The notes below the pieces were generated by a model. The model saw only the letters and a list, made by a program, of their open reading frames with translations, was not told the origin of the DNA and ran no database searches. A DNA stretch of 64,000 nt from Bradyrhizobium icense (lineage in GTDB: Bacteria > Pseudomonadota > Alphaproteobacteria > Rhizobiales > Xanthobacteraceae). This document shows positions 25,237-34,676 of this stretch, piece after piece. Every line of letters begins with the position of its first letter. Position 1 is the stretch's first letter. Location: the NCBI RefSeq assembly GCF_001693385.1, contig NZ_CP016428.1, positions 3,658,001 through 3,722,000 of the forward strand, in the 5' to 3' direction. The translations under genes were made by a program, and so were the position numbers.

Positions 25237-26973
25237 ATGGCCACGCAATCTGTTGGAAAGTTCCTGCCGGCGCTCAAGCTGCGCCTCGGTACCAAGGCTG
25301 TCATCTGTGCGATCCTCCTGATCGCGGTGAATACCGCGCTGGTGGTAGGGGCGGCCCATTGGTCACTGACCTCCGAATTTGGCGACCGGGCGCTCCGGGA
25401 CATCGAGGTCAACCTGCGCACGCTGGGGCTGGCATTTGCCGAGACTTACGGTGACGCCAAGATCACCATCAAGGATGGGGCCGTCGCGCGCGCCGAAATT
25501 CCGAAGATGCCCGAGTTCAAGGACCACGCGATCGTCGATCGCGCGGTGGGCTATGCCGGCGGCAACGCGACGCTTTTCGTCTATGACGACGCCAGTAACC
25601 AGTTCGTCCGCCGCACCACCAACGTCAAGAAGGAGAACGGCGACCGCGCCGTCGGCACCCAGCTCGCGGCCGACCATCCCGGGCAGGCGGTGGTGCGCCG
25701 CGGAGAGGCCTATCGCGGCCCGGCGACGCTGTTCGGCAGGACGTTCATGACGGCCTACTATCCAATCATGAATCCGGCCGGCAAGGTGATCGGGCTCCTG
25801 TATGTCGGCATTCCCATGGCTCACTTCGAGAGCATGCTGTCGCACGCCATTCAGAACATGGCCATTGCAGCCGGCGTCGCGGCGCTTCTGGTGATGCTCC
25901 TGACCTTGCTGCTCGTGCGCCAGGTGACCAAGCCGCTCACCTCGGTCACGGCTTCGCTCACCGCCATCGCCAATGGCGACACCGACGTCGAAATCGACTG
26001 TGACGACCGGATGGACGAGATCGGCGAGATTGCGCGTACGCTTGCGGTCTTCAAGAGCAACTCGGTCGAGCGTCGGCGCATGCGCGACGAACAGACCTCA
26101 GCCGCCACTGCCGCGGCCGAGCAGCGCAAGTCCGAGCTGCGCGGCTTCGTCGATGAGTTCCAGACCAGCGTCGGCGGCATCCTCGACAAGGTGCTGAACT
26201 CCTCCGGCGAGTTCGAGCGCGTCGCGCGGCAGCTCACCGACACCGCGCGCACCACCGCAAGCCTGTCCGGCAAGTCGGCCGGCGCTTCCGAGACCGCCTC
26301 CGAGCATGTCCGCACCGCGGCGGCAGCCTCCGACGAGCTCTCCAGCTCGATCGCCGAAATCACCCGCCGGGTCCAGGAATCGAACGGGATCGCGGCCGAC
26401 GCCGTCAAGCAGGCCGTCGCCACCGACCAGCGCATCAACGAATTGTCGGAAGCCGGCGCCCGGATCGGCGACGTGGTGAAATTGATCACCTCGATTGCCG
26501 AGCAGACCAACCTCCTGGCGCTCAACGCCACCATCGAGGCGGCGCGGGCAGGCGATGCCGGCCGCGGCTTTGCCGTAGTGGCGCAGGAGGTCAAGAGCCT
26601 GGCTGGCCAGACCGCGAAGGCGACCGAGGAGATCTCCAGCCAGATCGGCAGCATGCAGCTTGCGACCGAAGAGTCGGTCAGCGCGATCAAGGCGATCGGC
26701 CAGACCATCGAGCGCATCAGCGACATCGCCACCTCGATCTCGGCGGCGGTCGAGCAGCAGCGCGGCGCGACCCAGAACATCGCGCAGAGCGTGCGTGCAG
26801 CGGCGAGCGGCACGGCCGATGTTGCCGCCAACATCCGCAACGCCGCGCAGGGCGCCGACGAGACCGGCGAGACGTCGAGCCGGATGTTTGCCTCGGCACA
26901 GAATCTGTCGAGCGAAAGCCTGCACCTGAAGGCCGAGGTCGAAAAATTCCTCGACCGCGTCCGCGCCGCCTGA
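25237..26973 (+). CDS. Methyl-accepting chemotaxis protein
   Basis: From the ATG at 25237 (GGGGGAT upstream) the protein has 578 residues. Membrane segment 1 at about 18-38, a single Cache periplasmic sensor (about 40-200), membrane segment 2 (about 205-228), HAMP (about 230-280) and a long signalling domain. The conserved tip [19 protein letters not shown] is at about 427-445, where CheA and CheW bind. There is no C-terminal CheR/CheB tethering pentapeptide; it ends FLDRVRAA. The Cache domain suggests a small organic ligand. No che genes are adjacent. Confidence 0.92.
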   Translation: MATQSVGKFLPALKLRLGTKAVICAILLIAVNTALVVGAAHWSLTSEFGDRALRDIEVNLRTLGLAFAETYGDAKITIKDGAVARAEIPKMPEFKDHAIVDRAVGYAGGNATLFVYDDASNQFVRRTTNVKKENGDRAVGTQLAADHPGQAVVRRGEAYRGPATLFGRTFMTAYYPIMNPAGKVIGLLYVGIPMAHFESMLSHAIQNMAIAAGVAALLVMLLTLLLVRQVTKPLTSVTASLTAIANGDTDVEIDCDDRMDEIGEIARTLAVFKSNSVERRRMRDEQTSAATAAAEQRKSELRGFVDEFQTSVGGILDKVLNSSGEFERVARQLTDTARTTASLSGKSAGASETASEHVRTAAAASDELSSSIAEITRRVQESNGIAADAVKQAVATDQRINELSEAGARIGDVVKLITSIAEQTNLLALNATIEAARAGDAGRGFAVVAQEVKSLAGQTAKATEEISSQIGSMQLATEESVSAIKAIGQTIERISDIATSISAAVEQQRGATQNIAQSVRAAASGTADVAANIRNAAQGADETGETSSRMFASAQNLSSESLHLKAEVEKFLDRVRAA

Positions 26974-27023
26974 CGGAAGCGTAGCGGTTGCTCGTGATGA
27001 ACTGGCTGGTGCCCTGTTACCAC

Positions 27024-27127
27024 GTCATTCCGGGGCGGTGCGAAGCACCGAACTCTGGTGCGCAATTGCGCACCAGAGAATCTCGAGATCCCGGGTCTAG
27101 TGCTTGCGCACCATCCCGGGATGACGG
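27024..27127. repeat. Palindromic intergenic element with a perfect 26-bp core palindrome
   Basis: The outer arms CGTCATTCCGGGG (27024) and CCCGGGATGACG (to 27127) are near-perfect inverted repeats. The core 27054-27079 is a perfect 26-bp palindrome with half-site CTCTGGTGCGCAA. The CGTCATTCCGGG arm matches a repeat style frequent in Bradyrhizobium intergenic DNA. It lies between the convergent chemoreceptor and peroxiredoxin genes and could also act as a bidirectional terminator. Confidence 0.75.
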
Positions 27128-27161
27128 TTTCGATTGATCGCTACGCGCTCAATCGCAACCG

Positions 27162-27821
27162 TCACTTCGGCTGCGGCACGATCCGGATATACGGCTTCGG
27201 CGCCTTCCAGCCGGCCGGATAGATCGTCTTCGCCTCGTCGTCGCTGACGGAGCCTGCGATGATGACGTCCTCGCCCTGTTTCCAGTCGGCCGGCGTTGCG
27301 ACGCGATGCTTGGCCGTCATCTGCAGGGAATCGATCGCGCGGAGGATTTCTGCGAAGTTGCGGCCCGTGGTCATCGGATAGACCAGCACCAGCTTGATCT
27401 TCTTGTCCGGCCCGATGACGAACACGTTGCGGACTGTCTGGTTGTCGGCGGGCGTGCGCGTGAGCGGATCGCCCGACGTTGAGGCCGGCAGCATGTCGTA
27501 AAGCTTGGAGACGTTGAAATCGATGTCGCCGATCATCGGATAGTTCGGCGCCGCGCCCTGCGTCTCCTTGATGTCCTCGGACCATTTCGAATGCCGGTCG
27601 ACAGGATCGACGCTCAAGCCCATCAGCTTGACGCCGCGCTTGTCGAATTCCGGCTTCAACTTCGCGAGAGCGCCGAGTTCGGTGGTGCAAACCGGCGTGA
27701 AATCCTTCGGGTGCGAGAACAAGAGCGCCCAGTTATTGCCGATCCAGTCATGGAATTTGATTTTCCCTTCGGTGGTCTCAGCTTCGAAATCGGGGGCGGT
27801 TGCGCCAATCTGGAGTGCCAT
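27162..27821 (-). CDS. 1-Cys peroxiredoxin (Prx6 type)
   Basis: Protein of 219 residues. The peroxidatic Cys45 is in the canonical DFTPVCTTELG, with conserved Thr42 and Arg in VRNVFVIGPD. The C-terminal extension, NYPMIGDIDFN, PLTRTPADNQTVRN and TTGRNFAEILR are typical of the Prx6/AhpE-like 1-Cys group; there is no second resolving Cys in the usual place. It reduces hydrogen peroxide and alkyl hydroperoxides in the cytoplasm. A strong sigma-70 type promoter precedes it at 27869-27897. Confidence 0.92.
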   Translation of the reverse strand: MALQIGATAPDFEAETTEGKIKFHDWIGNNWALLFSHPKDFTPVCTTELGALAKLKPEFDKRGVKLMGLSVDPVDRHSKWSEDIKETQGAAPNYPMIGDIDFNVSKLYDMLPASTSGDPLTRTPADNQTVRNVFVIGPDKKIKLVLVYPMTTGRNFAEILRAIDSLQMTAKHRVATPADWKQGEDVIIAGSVSDDEAKTIYPAGWKAPKPYIRIVPQPK

Positions 27822-27868
27822 GGTTTCACCTCATGTTATTCAAGTTACGGGGGAAATTTGTCTTCAAC

Positions 27869-27897
27869 ATTATAGGAGTCTGAAGCGGTTAAGTGAA
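27869..27897 (-). promoter_or_regulatory. Sigma-70 promoter of the peroxiredoxin gene
   Basis: On the minus strand: -35 TTCACT (27892-27897), a 17-nt spacer, -10 TATAAT (27869-27874). Transcription should start near 27862, giving a leader of about 40 nt with an AGGTG before the ATG. Confidence 0.65.
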
Positions 27898-28282
27898 CCG
27901 GCTAGCGCAGAAGGTGAGATCCTTCTCAGCAAGCCCGGAACTCCTAGCATCTTCTTTTGATCCGCGCCTCTGCGACGAAAAGAACCGTTGGCTCCTGCAT
28001 TCGATGGAGGAAGTAGATTCGGGGGCCATCCTGTTGTTTGGTCGCGATCTTTTCATCGCTGCTCCACTTTTTTGCCGTTGCTGCCCAGATATTGCCTTTT
28101 ATGGCCCGCATCACGCCGGGCCATTTTGCACCCGAGCGTGCTTTGGCTGAACCGTGACGGACCTCACAGCGACCAATTGGCAACCATGTAAAAATCTCGG
28201 AATGCGGGTTTCGAGTCGTTAACCGCTCGTTCATGCCCCGTATGGAAATGCTGGACTGGAATTGAAATTGAGAAGTGCAACT
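27898..28282. other. Intergenic region, no gene seen
   Basis: Between the divergent peroxiredoxin and the protein at 28283. Beyond the promoter at its left edge nothing is recognised; an AT-rich stretch near 28200-28260 probably carries the promoter of the rightward gene. Confidence 0.5.
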
Positions 28283-28852
28283 ATGTCTGCCCCGACGGCT
28301 GTAGCCGCTGAAACATCCCTTCAACCATCCTGCCGCAAGACCGCCGCTTATGCGCTCACCATCGTGCGCGATGGCGTGATCACCGGCGAGGGCCCCACGA
28401 CCAAGGGCCGCATCCATTTCTCCCGCGCGCTCGATGCCGATGACGCCGCTTGGTGCGTACGCATCCTGACCGTGAGCGCCGTCGAACATGAGCCGGTGAG
28501 CCGCGCCGAAGTCGAAGCGTTGTTCGAAATCAGCGATGCGGCCGCGGAACGCACCGACGACGGACGTTTCGACGATTTGTTGGCCAAGGCGGTCGCCCAC
28601 CATGCCGCTTCCGAGTCCGGCCTGCCGGTGCCGCCGCGCACGGTGGCGCTGTCGCCGGATACGCCGATCGAGAGCTGGGCGCCGGTGAAGGCCGCCAACA
28701 TCGACACCAAGGTGCTGGAATGGATCGCCAGCCAGATGCGCGGCAAGCGCCACAGCAACCGTCGCCTTGCGGCGCTGGTCGCCACCCTGGTCGGCGCCGC
28801 CGCGCTGCCGCTCGCGCAACTGCCGGGCATGCTGGACATGGGAATGCTGTAG
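28283..28852 (+). CDS. Protein of unknown function with C-terminal membrane-like segment
   Basis: Protein of 189 residues from the ATG at 28283 (GAGAAG upstream). The central part (ALTIVRDGVITGEGPT, about 25-60; EVEALFEISDAAAERTDDG, about 75-100) is soluble and predicted mixed alpha/beta. A hydrophobic C-terminal stretch (LAALVATLVGAAALPLAQLPGM, seen in two halves) could be a tail anchor. No family is recognised. It lies upstream of the CsbD-like gene on the same strand, 131 bp apart. Confidence 0.65.
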   Translation: MSAPTAVAAETSLQPSCRKTAAYALTIVRDGVITGEGPTTKGRIHFSRALDADDAAWCVRILTVSAVEHEPVSRAEVEALFEISDAAAERTDDGRFDDLLAKAVAHHAASESGLPVPPRTVALSPDTPIESWAPVKAANIDTKVLEWIASQMRGKRHSNRRLAALVATLVGAAALPLAQLPGMLDMGML

Positions 28853-28983
28853 GTCCATTTGGCGACACTTGTGCGGAACCGACCTCGGAGTCGGGGAGCA
28901 TTGCCGGTCCCGGTAAAATCCTGCTCGAAAACACGTGGAAACATTGCCGCCTGACGTCGTTCTTCGATGGAAGGAGGCCCGCC

Positions 28984-29262
28984 ATGAGCAAGTTCCATGA
29001 GAAGGTCGAGGCTCAGACCAAACAGATCATCGGGCAAATGCTCGGCGACGAACTGTTAGTTCGGGAAGGCAAGGAGCAACATCGGCAAGCGACAGAGCCC
29101 GAACCGACCGATCCCGGATCGTCCGATGGCAGCGACGACCAGGGCATCGTCCGTGATCAACGGGGACAGGAGCAACCCAAGGACAAGGAGCGCGCCCAGC
29201 GCGTGAGCCGGGTCGACCGCGGCGGCGATCCACCCGGAAAGAAGACTTCAGACAATCGCTAA
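28984..29262 (+). CDS. CsbD-like stress-type small protein
   Basis: Protein of 92 residues. The first 35 residues (KVEAQTKQIIGQMLGDELL then VREGKEQHRQ) resemble a CsbD repeat, K-x-x-G-x-x-x-x-D-x-x-L-x-x-E-G-K. The rest is a highly charged, low-complexity tail (DQRGQEQPKDKERAQR). CsbD proteins are induced by general stress in several bacteria; function is unknown. AAGGAGG lies 7 nt upstream of the ATG. Confidence 0.65.
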   Translation: MSKFHEKVEAQTKQIIGQMLGDELLVREGKEQHRQATEPEPTDPGSSDGSDDQGIVRDQRGQEQPKDKERAQRVSRVDRGGDPPGKKTSDNR

Positions 29263-29292
29263 ATCTTCAGGGTAATCGCTAAAACCAAAAGA

Positions 29293-29318
29293 GAAGAGGC
29301 GTATTTGACCGCCTCTTC
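29293..29318 (-). terminator. Rho-independent terminator
   Basis: GAAGAGGCG and CGCCTCTTC form a 9-bp stem with an 8-nt loop. On the minus strand the stem is followed by TCTTTTGGTTTT, so it should end transcription of the exported-protein gene at 29339; it may also serve the convergent CsbD-like gene. Confidence 0.75.
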
Positions 29319-29338
29319 TTCAAGGCCTGTCGTGTTGG

Positions 29339-29680
29339 CTACTGACAGATGTGACGCCGGCCGTCCTCGCCGATGAACGTCGTTCCGGGCTGACAGACGA
29401 ATCCGCTACTGTAGCTGCCATAGTAGCGACGCCCATAATAGCCATCATTGTAGGCGTAGACGTCATTTCGGAACGGAGCTGTCGCAATCGCGCCGGCCGT
29501 GCCGCCGACCACGCCGGCGGCTATCTCACCCGGCCAGAATCCGCTGTGGCGGTGATAAACCCGGTCCTGGGTCTGCGGTTTACGGATGGCATCCGACCGT
29601 CCGTGAGGATCCTGCGCCAGTGCTGGCGCTGCGACCGCAGTCGAAAGAACCGCCGCTGCGGCTAGGAGCTTCAAGTTCAT
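29339..29680 (-). CDS. Small exported protein with C-terminal DGRRHIC motif
   Basis: Protein of 113 residues. Signal peptide (MNLKLLAAAAVLSTAVAAPALAQ read in two parts, cleavage after ALA), then a polar linker, a glycine-rich hydrophobic segment (IAAGVVGGTAGAIATA, about 53-68) and a Tyr/Gly-rich stretch ending FVCQPG and GEDGRRHICQ. The glycine-zipper-like segment recalls outer-membrane associated Gly-zipper proteins. The C-terminal motif is shared with the exported protein at 23040. Function is unknown. Confidence 0.75.
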   Translation of the reverse strand: MNLKLLAAAAVLSTAVAAPALAQDPHGRSDAIRKPQTQDRVYHRHSGFWPGEIAAGVVGGTAGAIATAPFRNDVYAYNDGYYGRRYYGSYSSGFVCQPGTTFIGEDGRRHICQ

Positions 29681-30058
29681 GGGTTGCCTCCGTTGTGCTT
29701 ACGCGGGGCCAACAAACAGCGATGTTGGCCGTTCCGATCTCGTGATCGGCTCGTTTCAAACGGATGTGAGGTTTCTGTTCCGGCTTCTGTTCCGCCAAAG
29801 GTGCTCAATCAGCAAACGCACCACTTTTGTGTGGCCGGAATAGCGGCCGCGATCACACGCCCTCCCGGCCCGTTGGGAACGATGCCCCGCAGTACCGATT
29901 TACCGAGACAGCTCAATCTCAGGATCCGGGTGACCGAAGCGTTCAGTGCGAAGGTCATCGAGGAGGTGAGGGAAGGCCGGCACACCAGGCGGGCTTCTCA
30001 GGATGAGGGTTTGAGCAGCTATGAAGCAGTAAGACTGACCGCAACCCATGAGGTCGCC
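29681..30058. other. Upstream region of the PPC-domain gene
   Basis: A frame runs open through this stretch into the PPC gene, but its translation (for example LRIRVTEAFSAKVIEEVREG) has no family match. No independent gene is called. The left part holds the promoter region of the divergent exported-protein gene. Confidence 0.45.
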
Positions 30059-30511
30059 ATGAAGAGCATGCTTATCGTCGCCGATCACGAGGCGCAGGTT
30101 CACGTCGTCATTCTGGACACGGGAGAGGAGGCGTTTGCCGCGCTCACCCGGTTCGCCGAAAAATCCGGAATTTCCGCGGCCTCGCTGACCGCGATCGGCG
30201 CCTTCGAACGGGCGACGGTCGGCTGGTTCGACGTCGCCGCGAAGAACTACCGGAAGATCGAGGTCGACGAGCAGTGCGAAGTCCTCAGCGCGATCGGCGA
30301 CATCGCCGCAGGCGACGACGGCAAGCCCAGCCTGCACGTCCATGTCGTGCTCGGCCTTTCCGACGGTTCGACACGCGGTGGTCATCTGCTGGCGGCAACC
30401 GTCAGGCCGACGCTCGAAGTGATCTTGACCGAAGCGCCGGCAGCGCTTCGACGCAAGAAGAGGCCCGACCTTGGAATTGCCCTGATCGATCTTGCGGCGG
30501 GGGGCGGGTAG
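30059..30511 (+). CDS. PPC/DUF296-domain protein
   Basis: Protein of 150 residues forming a single PPC domain. VVILDTGEEAFAALTRFAE, SAASLTAIGAFERATVG and DGSTRGGHLL plus VRPTLEVILTE are hallmark segments; the conserved His residues (HVHVV, GGH) could bind a metal. Plant AHL proteins use this domain beside AT-hooks; bacterial stand-alone copies have unknown function. The ATG at 30059 has GAGG upstream and matches the usual domain start. Confidence 0.85.
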   Translation: MKSMLIVADHEAQVHVVILDTGEEAFAALTRFAEKSGISAASLTAIGAFERATVGWFDVAAKNYRKIEVDEQCEVLSAIGDIAAGDDGKPSLHVHVVLGLSDGSTRGGHLLAATVRPTLEVILTEAPAALRRKKRPDLGIALIDLAAGGG

Positions 30512-30585
30512 CGCCTTCGACGGGCGCTTTAGGAACCATTTCATTCGGTCCCATGTTGTCAGCGCACCCATCAATGGAGGAAGCC

Positions 30586-31077
30586 ATGCCGGACAAAGAC
30601 CTGAATGAACTGTTCCTGGATACGCTCAAGGATATCTACTACGCCGAGAAGCAGATCCTGAAGGCGCTGCCGAAAATGGCGAAGGCCGCCACTTCGGACA
30701 AGCTCCGGGCCGCCTTCGAAAAGCACCACGAAGAGACCGAGGAGCAGGTCGAAAGGCTGGAAGAGATATTCGAGCTTCTCGGCAAGCCAGCGCGCGGCAA
30801 GAAGTGCGAAGCGATCGAGGGCATCATCGACGAAGGCAAGGACATCATGGAGCAGTATGCCGACACGCCCGCGCTCGATGCCGGCCTGTTGGCCGCCGCC
30901 CAGTCGGTCGAGCATTACGAGATTTCTCGTTACGGCACCCTGAAAGCCTGGGCACAAAAGCTCAACAATCCGCAAGCCGTGAAGTTGATCGATCAGACGC
31001 TTGCCGAAGAGAAAAAGACCGACGAAACCCTGACCAAGATCGCGGAGACTGAAGTCAATTACGAGGCCGCGGCATAG
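30586..31077 (+). CDS. YciE/YciF-type ferritin-like protein (DUF892)
   Basis: Protein of 163 residues, a four-helix bundle. LFLDTLKDIYYAEKQILKAL (read as LFLDTLKDIYYAEKQ then ILKAL), HHEETEEQVERLEEIF, EGIIDEGKDIMEQ and VEHYEISRYGTL carry the Glu/His residues that form the expected di-metal site. YciF-like proteins are stress-induced in enterobacteria. GGAGGAAG lies 6 nt before the ATG. It follows the PPC gene by 74 bp. Confidence 0.9.
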   Translation: MPDKDLNELFLDTLKDIYYAEKQILKALPKMAKAATSDKLRAAFEKHHEETEEQVERLEEIFELLGKPARGKKCEAIEGIIDEGKDIMEQYADTPALDAGLLAAAQSVEHYEISRYGTLKAWAQKLNNPQAVKLIDQTLAEEKKTDETLTKIAETEVNYEAAA

Positions 31078-31121
31078 AGCACTCGTTCTATTGCGTCATG
31101 GCTGCTCAAACCGCTCATCCC

Positions 31122-31146
31122 GAGGCGCCCGCAGCGCGGGCGTCTC
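31122..31146. repeat. GC-rich hairpin after the ferritin-like gene
   Basis: GAGGCGCCCGC and GCGGGCGTCTC pair over 11 bp (one G-T) around a 3-nt loop, 45 bp after the stop of the ferritin-like gene. No U-run, so either a REP-type element or a weak terminator. Confidence 0.5.
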
Positions 31147-31329
31147 GAAGAATGTAAGCCACAGACGGGGCCTCATGCTCGTCGGCGCCCCACGTGAGCA
31201 CCTTCGCAATCTGTTCGACTTCCTTTCGGGCCGAACAAATATTTGCGCACCGGGCGCCAGCGTAAGCAAACGTTTAGCCGCTGCCCGTAAAATGCCGGCA
31301 TCAACTTCTGCATTAACCCCTGGTTAGTC

Positions 31330-31857
31330 ATGCGCCTTCTGCCGATGAAAGAGCCGGACAGGTCCTGGCGGTCGATCAAGGGCCAGTGGAAGAAAGACGC
31401 CGAAAGCGTCGGAGAGGATTTTTCGACCTTTTCGACGGGAAGCTTTGCGGCTTATGACGGGCTGACCAGGGAAGGCGATCACCCCAGTCTCTACTGCCTG
31501 TCCGATGGCGAACGCGTCCACGCGGCCTGCCAGGTCAGCCGCCTGATGATGAGCAAGTTTCCAGATCCCATCCTCCGCGCGCGCTTTATCGTGGTGTCGC
31601 CGGTTTACGAACTCGGCATCGCGGATGCCGGCCAGTATGCCCAGACGATGGTGGCGCTGTTCTCGGGCATCGTATGGCTGTCGAGAGACACGATGTCGGC
31701 GAGCCACATCCGGTTTTTCCTGCGCAGTCCCGGAGACTCGCAGTTTTTCGCGGCGCTGCAGGCTTCGACGCCGGGCTCGCTGTTTTCGAAGTTCACGATC
31801 GACGGCGCGCTGATCGAGTGCAGTCTCAAGGAAGACGAGATGGCGGAATCCGCGTGA
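31330..31857 (+). CDS. Protein of unknown function
   Basis: Protein of 175 residues, soluble, mixed alpha/beta (LYCLSDGERVHAACQV, ARFIVVSPVYELGIADAGQ, ASHIRFFLRSPGDSQFF, LFSKFTIDGALIECSL). No membrane segment, signal or catalytic motif is evident. The start is the first ATG after a stop-rich region; the ATG at 31345 (MKEPD) is also possible. It precedes the GGDEF-EAL gene by 92 bp. Probably a genus-restricted conserved protein. Confidence 0.65.
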   Translation: MRLLPMKEPDRSWRSIKGQWKKDAESVGEDFSTFSTGSFAAYDGLTREGDHPSLYCLSDGERVHAACQVSRLMMSKFPDPILRARFIVVSPVYELGIADAGQYAQTMVALFSGIVWLSRDTMSASHIRFFLRSPGDSQFFAALQASTPGSLFSKFTIDGALIECSLKEDEMAESA

Positions 31858-31949
31858 TTCCGCGGCCGTCTTAACCCCTCGATAACTCATTTTGCTAACC
31901 GCCTCTTGGCTTGTGGTCCCTACAACGAGCGCCTGTGGGGGCAGCGAAA

Positions 31950-34670
31950 ATGCTGAATAATCCATCGAAAGACGTCATCGCGGAGAGCCAGCCGCTGTTC
32001 GGTCGCGGCATGCCGTGGCGGATCAGGCTGAGTGCGATCCAGTGGCTGATCCTGAGCGCCGCGGGGCTCGTGATCGCGATCATGCTCGGCACCGGCTATT
32101 TTGCCCTGCAGTACCGCGAGCGGGCGCTGGAAGTCGCCGAGCGCGAACTCAACAACAGCGCGCTCTTGCTGTCACGGCATTTCGACCAGCAATTGAGCGA
32201 TCTACAGCACGTGCACGAGGACGTCGTCGCCGCCATGCGGGCCGACGGGGTCGATACGTCGGAAAAGTTCGAACAGAGAATGTCGACCTTGAGCGTGCAC
32301 GAGATGCTGCGCAGCAAGCTTTCGGCGCTGCCCCATGTCGGCGCGCTGAACCTGTGGAACGCCAAGGGATGGCTGATCAACTCCTCCGAGATGTGGCCAG
32401 TCCCCGATCTCAGCATCGCGGACCGCCAGTACTTCAAGGAGTTCACGTCGGGAAGATCGACGCGAGACGTGATCGTCGATCCGGTCGTCAGCAAGGTGAC
32501 GAGGAACTGGACCACGCTATTTGCGCGCAAGATCGTCGGCCGCAATGGCGAGATCATCGGATTTGCCAGCCGTGGCGTCGAACCTTCGCATTTCGAGGCC
32601 TTTGTCGGATCGCTGGAGCTCAACAGCGATACCGCGATCTCGATGATTCACCGCAACGGCACCATCATTGCCCGCTATCCCAAGGACGACAGCCTGATCG
32701 GCTTCAATGTCGCCGAAACCGAGGCCTTCCAACGCGCGCTGGCCGTGGATGGCAACATATCCGGGCGCTTCACCAGCGCGAGGCGGGCGGAAGACAAGGT
32801 CGGCGCGGTCAAGTCGCTCATGCACTTTCCGATCCTGATCGTCGCGACTACCCGAACGGAGGCTGCGTTGGCCGACTGGCGGGCGCAGACCAGGCTGCAA
32901 TTTTTCGCGGCAGCGTTGGCAATCATCGTCGTGATCGGCATGGTCTTTCTGATCGTGCGCCAGCTCCGCGGCCAGCATGCCGCCGCGCAGCGCAAGCTTT
33001 CGGAGAAGAGCCAGCATCTCGACACCGCCATCAACAACATGACGCAGGGCCTGTTGCTGTTCGATGCCTCCGGCCGTCTTGTGATCTGCAACCGCCAGTA
33101 TATCGAAATGTTCGGGCTGTCGCCGGAGGTCGTCAAACCCGGCTGTCATCTGCGCGACCTGATCCGGCACCGTCAGGAACGCGGCTCCTTTCTCGGCGAC
33201 GTCGACGCCTATTGCGACCGCTTCCTCGATCCCAATGGCAGCCTGGTTCAGGACACTGTAACCTCGACGCCGGACGGGCGCATGATCCGGCTGATCTTCA
33301 AGCGCTCGGCGGACGGCGGCTGGGCCACGACGCTGGAAGACGTCACCGAAGGGCGTCGCGACCAAGCCAGGATCGAGCATCTCGCGCATTACGACGCGCT
33401 GACCAATCTGCCGAACCGCACCCTGTTCCAGCGCCATGCGGAGGGACTGCTGCTGGAAACCGAGGGGTGCGAGTTCGCGATCCTCTATATCGACATCGAC
33501 GAGTTCAAGCGCATCAACGACACGCTGGGACATCTGATCGGCGACGAGTTCCTGAAGGGCGTTGCGGAGCGGTTGCGCCAGTCGGTCGGCCCGGAAGACT
33601 TCATCGCCCGCCTCGGCGGGGATGAGTTCGCCATCCTGCAGCACGACATCGGGAGCTCCGAGGACGTTCACGCGCTGGTCGCGCGGATCTATCAGGCACT
33701 GCGTACCCCGTTCGATTGCCATGGCCATCAGCTTTCCAGCGATGCCAGCATCGGTATCGCGATTGCCCCGCGCGACGGCTCGGACCTGTTCGATCTCCTG
33801 AAGAACGCCGATCTCGCGATGTATGCGGCGAAGGCCGCCGGCCGCAGGACTTATCGCTTCTTCAATCCGGAGATGGAGCAGCAGGCCAATCATCGCCGCG
33901 AGTTGGAGGCGGACTTGCGCGAGGCGCTGGTGCAGGGCGGGTTCGAATTGCATTATCAGCCGCAGGTCGATCTGCGCGGCGACGGCGTCACCGGCTGCGA
34001 GGCGCTGCTGCGCTGGCGGCACCCGGTGCGCGGCATGATTTCGCCCGCCGACTTCGTACCGGTCGCCGAGGAGACCGGCCTGATCGAGGAGATCGGGCGG
34101 TGGGTGTTGCGCACCGCCTGTACCGAAGCCGCCGCCTGGCCGGCCCATGTCCGCATCGCCGTCAACGTCTCGCCAGTCCAGTTCCGCTCAGAGACGCTTT
34201 CGCTGAAGGTCGCCGCGGCGCTGACCGAGAGCGGGCTCGACCCGCGCCGGCTGGAGCTGGAGATCACCGAAGCCGTCCTGATTGCGGACGACGACGCCGC
34301 GCTTACGACGCTGAACCAGCTCCGCGCGCTCGGCATTCACATCGCGCTCGACGATTTCGGCACCGGTTATTCATCGCTGCAATATCTGCAGCGCTTCCCG
34401 TTCGACAAGATCAAGATCGACCGCTCCTTCGTCAAGGAAGTGACGCGCAATTCCTCGTCGGCCTCGATCATCCGCGCGGTGGTCAGCATCGCCGCCGACC
34501 GCAACATGATCACGACCGCCGAAGGCGTCGAGACGTTGCAGCAGCGCGAGACCGTGCAGAATCTCGGATGCACGCAAATGCAGGGCTATCTGTTCAGCGC
34601 CGCGCGTCCAGCCCAGGAGATCCGCGTGCTACTGGCGACGGGGGAGGCCGGCGTCGAGGCCGCGGCGTGA
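31950..34670 (+). CDS. Cache-PAS-GGDEF-EAL cyclic-di-GMP protein
   Basis: Protein of 906 residues from the ATG at 31950 (GTGGGGG upstream). Membrane segment at about 25-50, periplasmic double Cache sensor (about 55-310), second membrane segment (about 320-345), PAS (about 360-475), GGDEF with an intact LGGDEF motif (about 553-558), then EAL with EALLRW at about 683 and the later DDFGTGYSS and FDKIKIDRSF segments. Both catalytic motifs look intact, so it may make and degrade c-di-GMP, or mainly degrade it. No RxxD inhibitory site precedes GGDEF. Confidence 0.92.
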   Translation: MLNNPSKDVIAESQPLFGRGMPWRIRLSAIQWLILSAAGLVIAIMLGTGYFALQYRERALEVAERELNNSALLLSRHFDQQLSDLQHVHEDVVAAMRADGVDTSEKFEQRMSTLSVHEMLRSKLSALPHVGALNLWNAKGWLINSSEMWPVPDLSIADRQYFKEFTSGRSTRDVIVDPVVSKVTRNWTTLFARKIVGRNGEIIGFASRGVEPSHFEAFVGSLELNSDTAISMIHRNGTIIARYPKDDSLIGFNVAETEAFQRALAVDGNISGRFTSARRAEDKVGAVKSLMHFPILIVATTRTEAALADWRAQTRLQFFAAALAIIVVIGMVFLIVRQLRGQHAAAQRKLSEKSQHLDTAINNMTQGLLLFDASGRLVICNRQYIEMFGLSPEVVKPGCHLRDLIRHRQERGSFLGDVDAYCDRFLDPNGSLVQDTVTSTPDGRMIRLIFKRSADGGWATTLEDVTEGRRDQARIEHLAHYDALTNLPNRTLFQRHAEGLLLETEGCEFAILYIDIDEFKRINDTLGHLIGDEFLKGVAERLRQSVGPEDFIARLGGDEFAILQHDIGSSEDVHALVARIYQALRTPFDCHGHQLSSDASIGIAIAPRDGSDLFDLLKNADLAMYAAKAAGRRTYRFFNPEMEQQANHRRELEADLREALVQGGFELHYQPQVDLRGDGVTGCEALLRWRHPVRGMISPADFVPVAEETGLIEEIGRWVLRTACTEAAAWPAHVRIAVNVSPVQFRSETLSLKVAAALTESGLDPRRLELEITEAVLIADDDAALTTLNQLRALGIHIALDDFGTGYSSLQYLQRFPFDKIKIDRSFVKEVTRNSSSASIIRAVVSIAADRNMITTAEGVETLQQRETVQNLGCTQMQGYLFSAARPAQEIRVLLATGEAGVEAAA

Positions 34671-34676
34671 GCTGCC

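Noticed and set aside
27944..28858. A 304-codon frame on the - strand over 28.3-28.9 kb
   Set aside because: Reads as a low-complexity His/Arg/Ala shadow of the + strand gene at 28283, which has a ribosome binding site.
32517..34148. A 543-codon frame on the - strand inside the GGDEF-EAL gene
   Set aside because: Shadow frame: Arg/Gly/Asp-rich with no domain, opposite an intact GGDEF and EAL.
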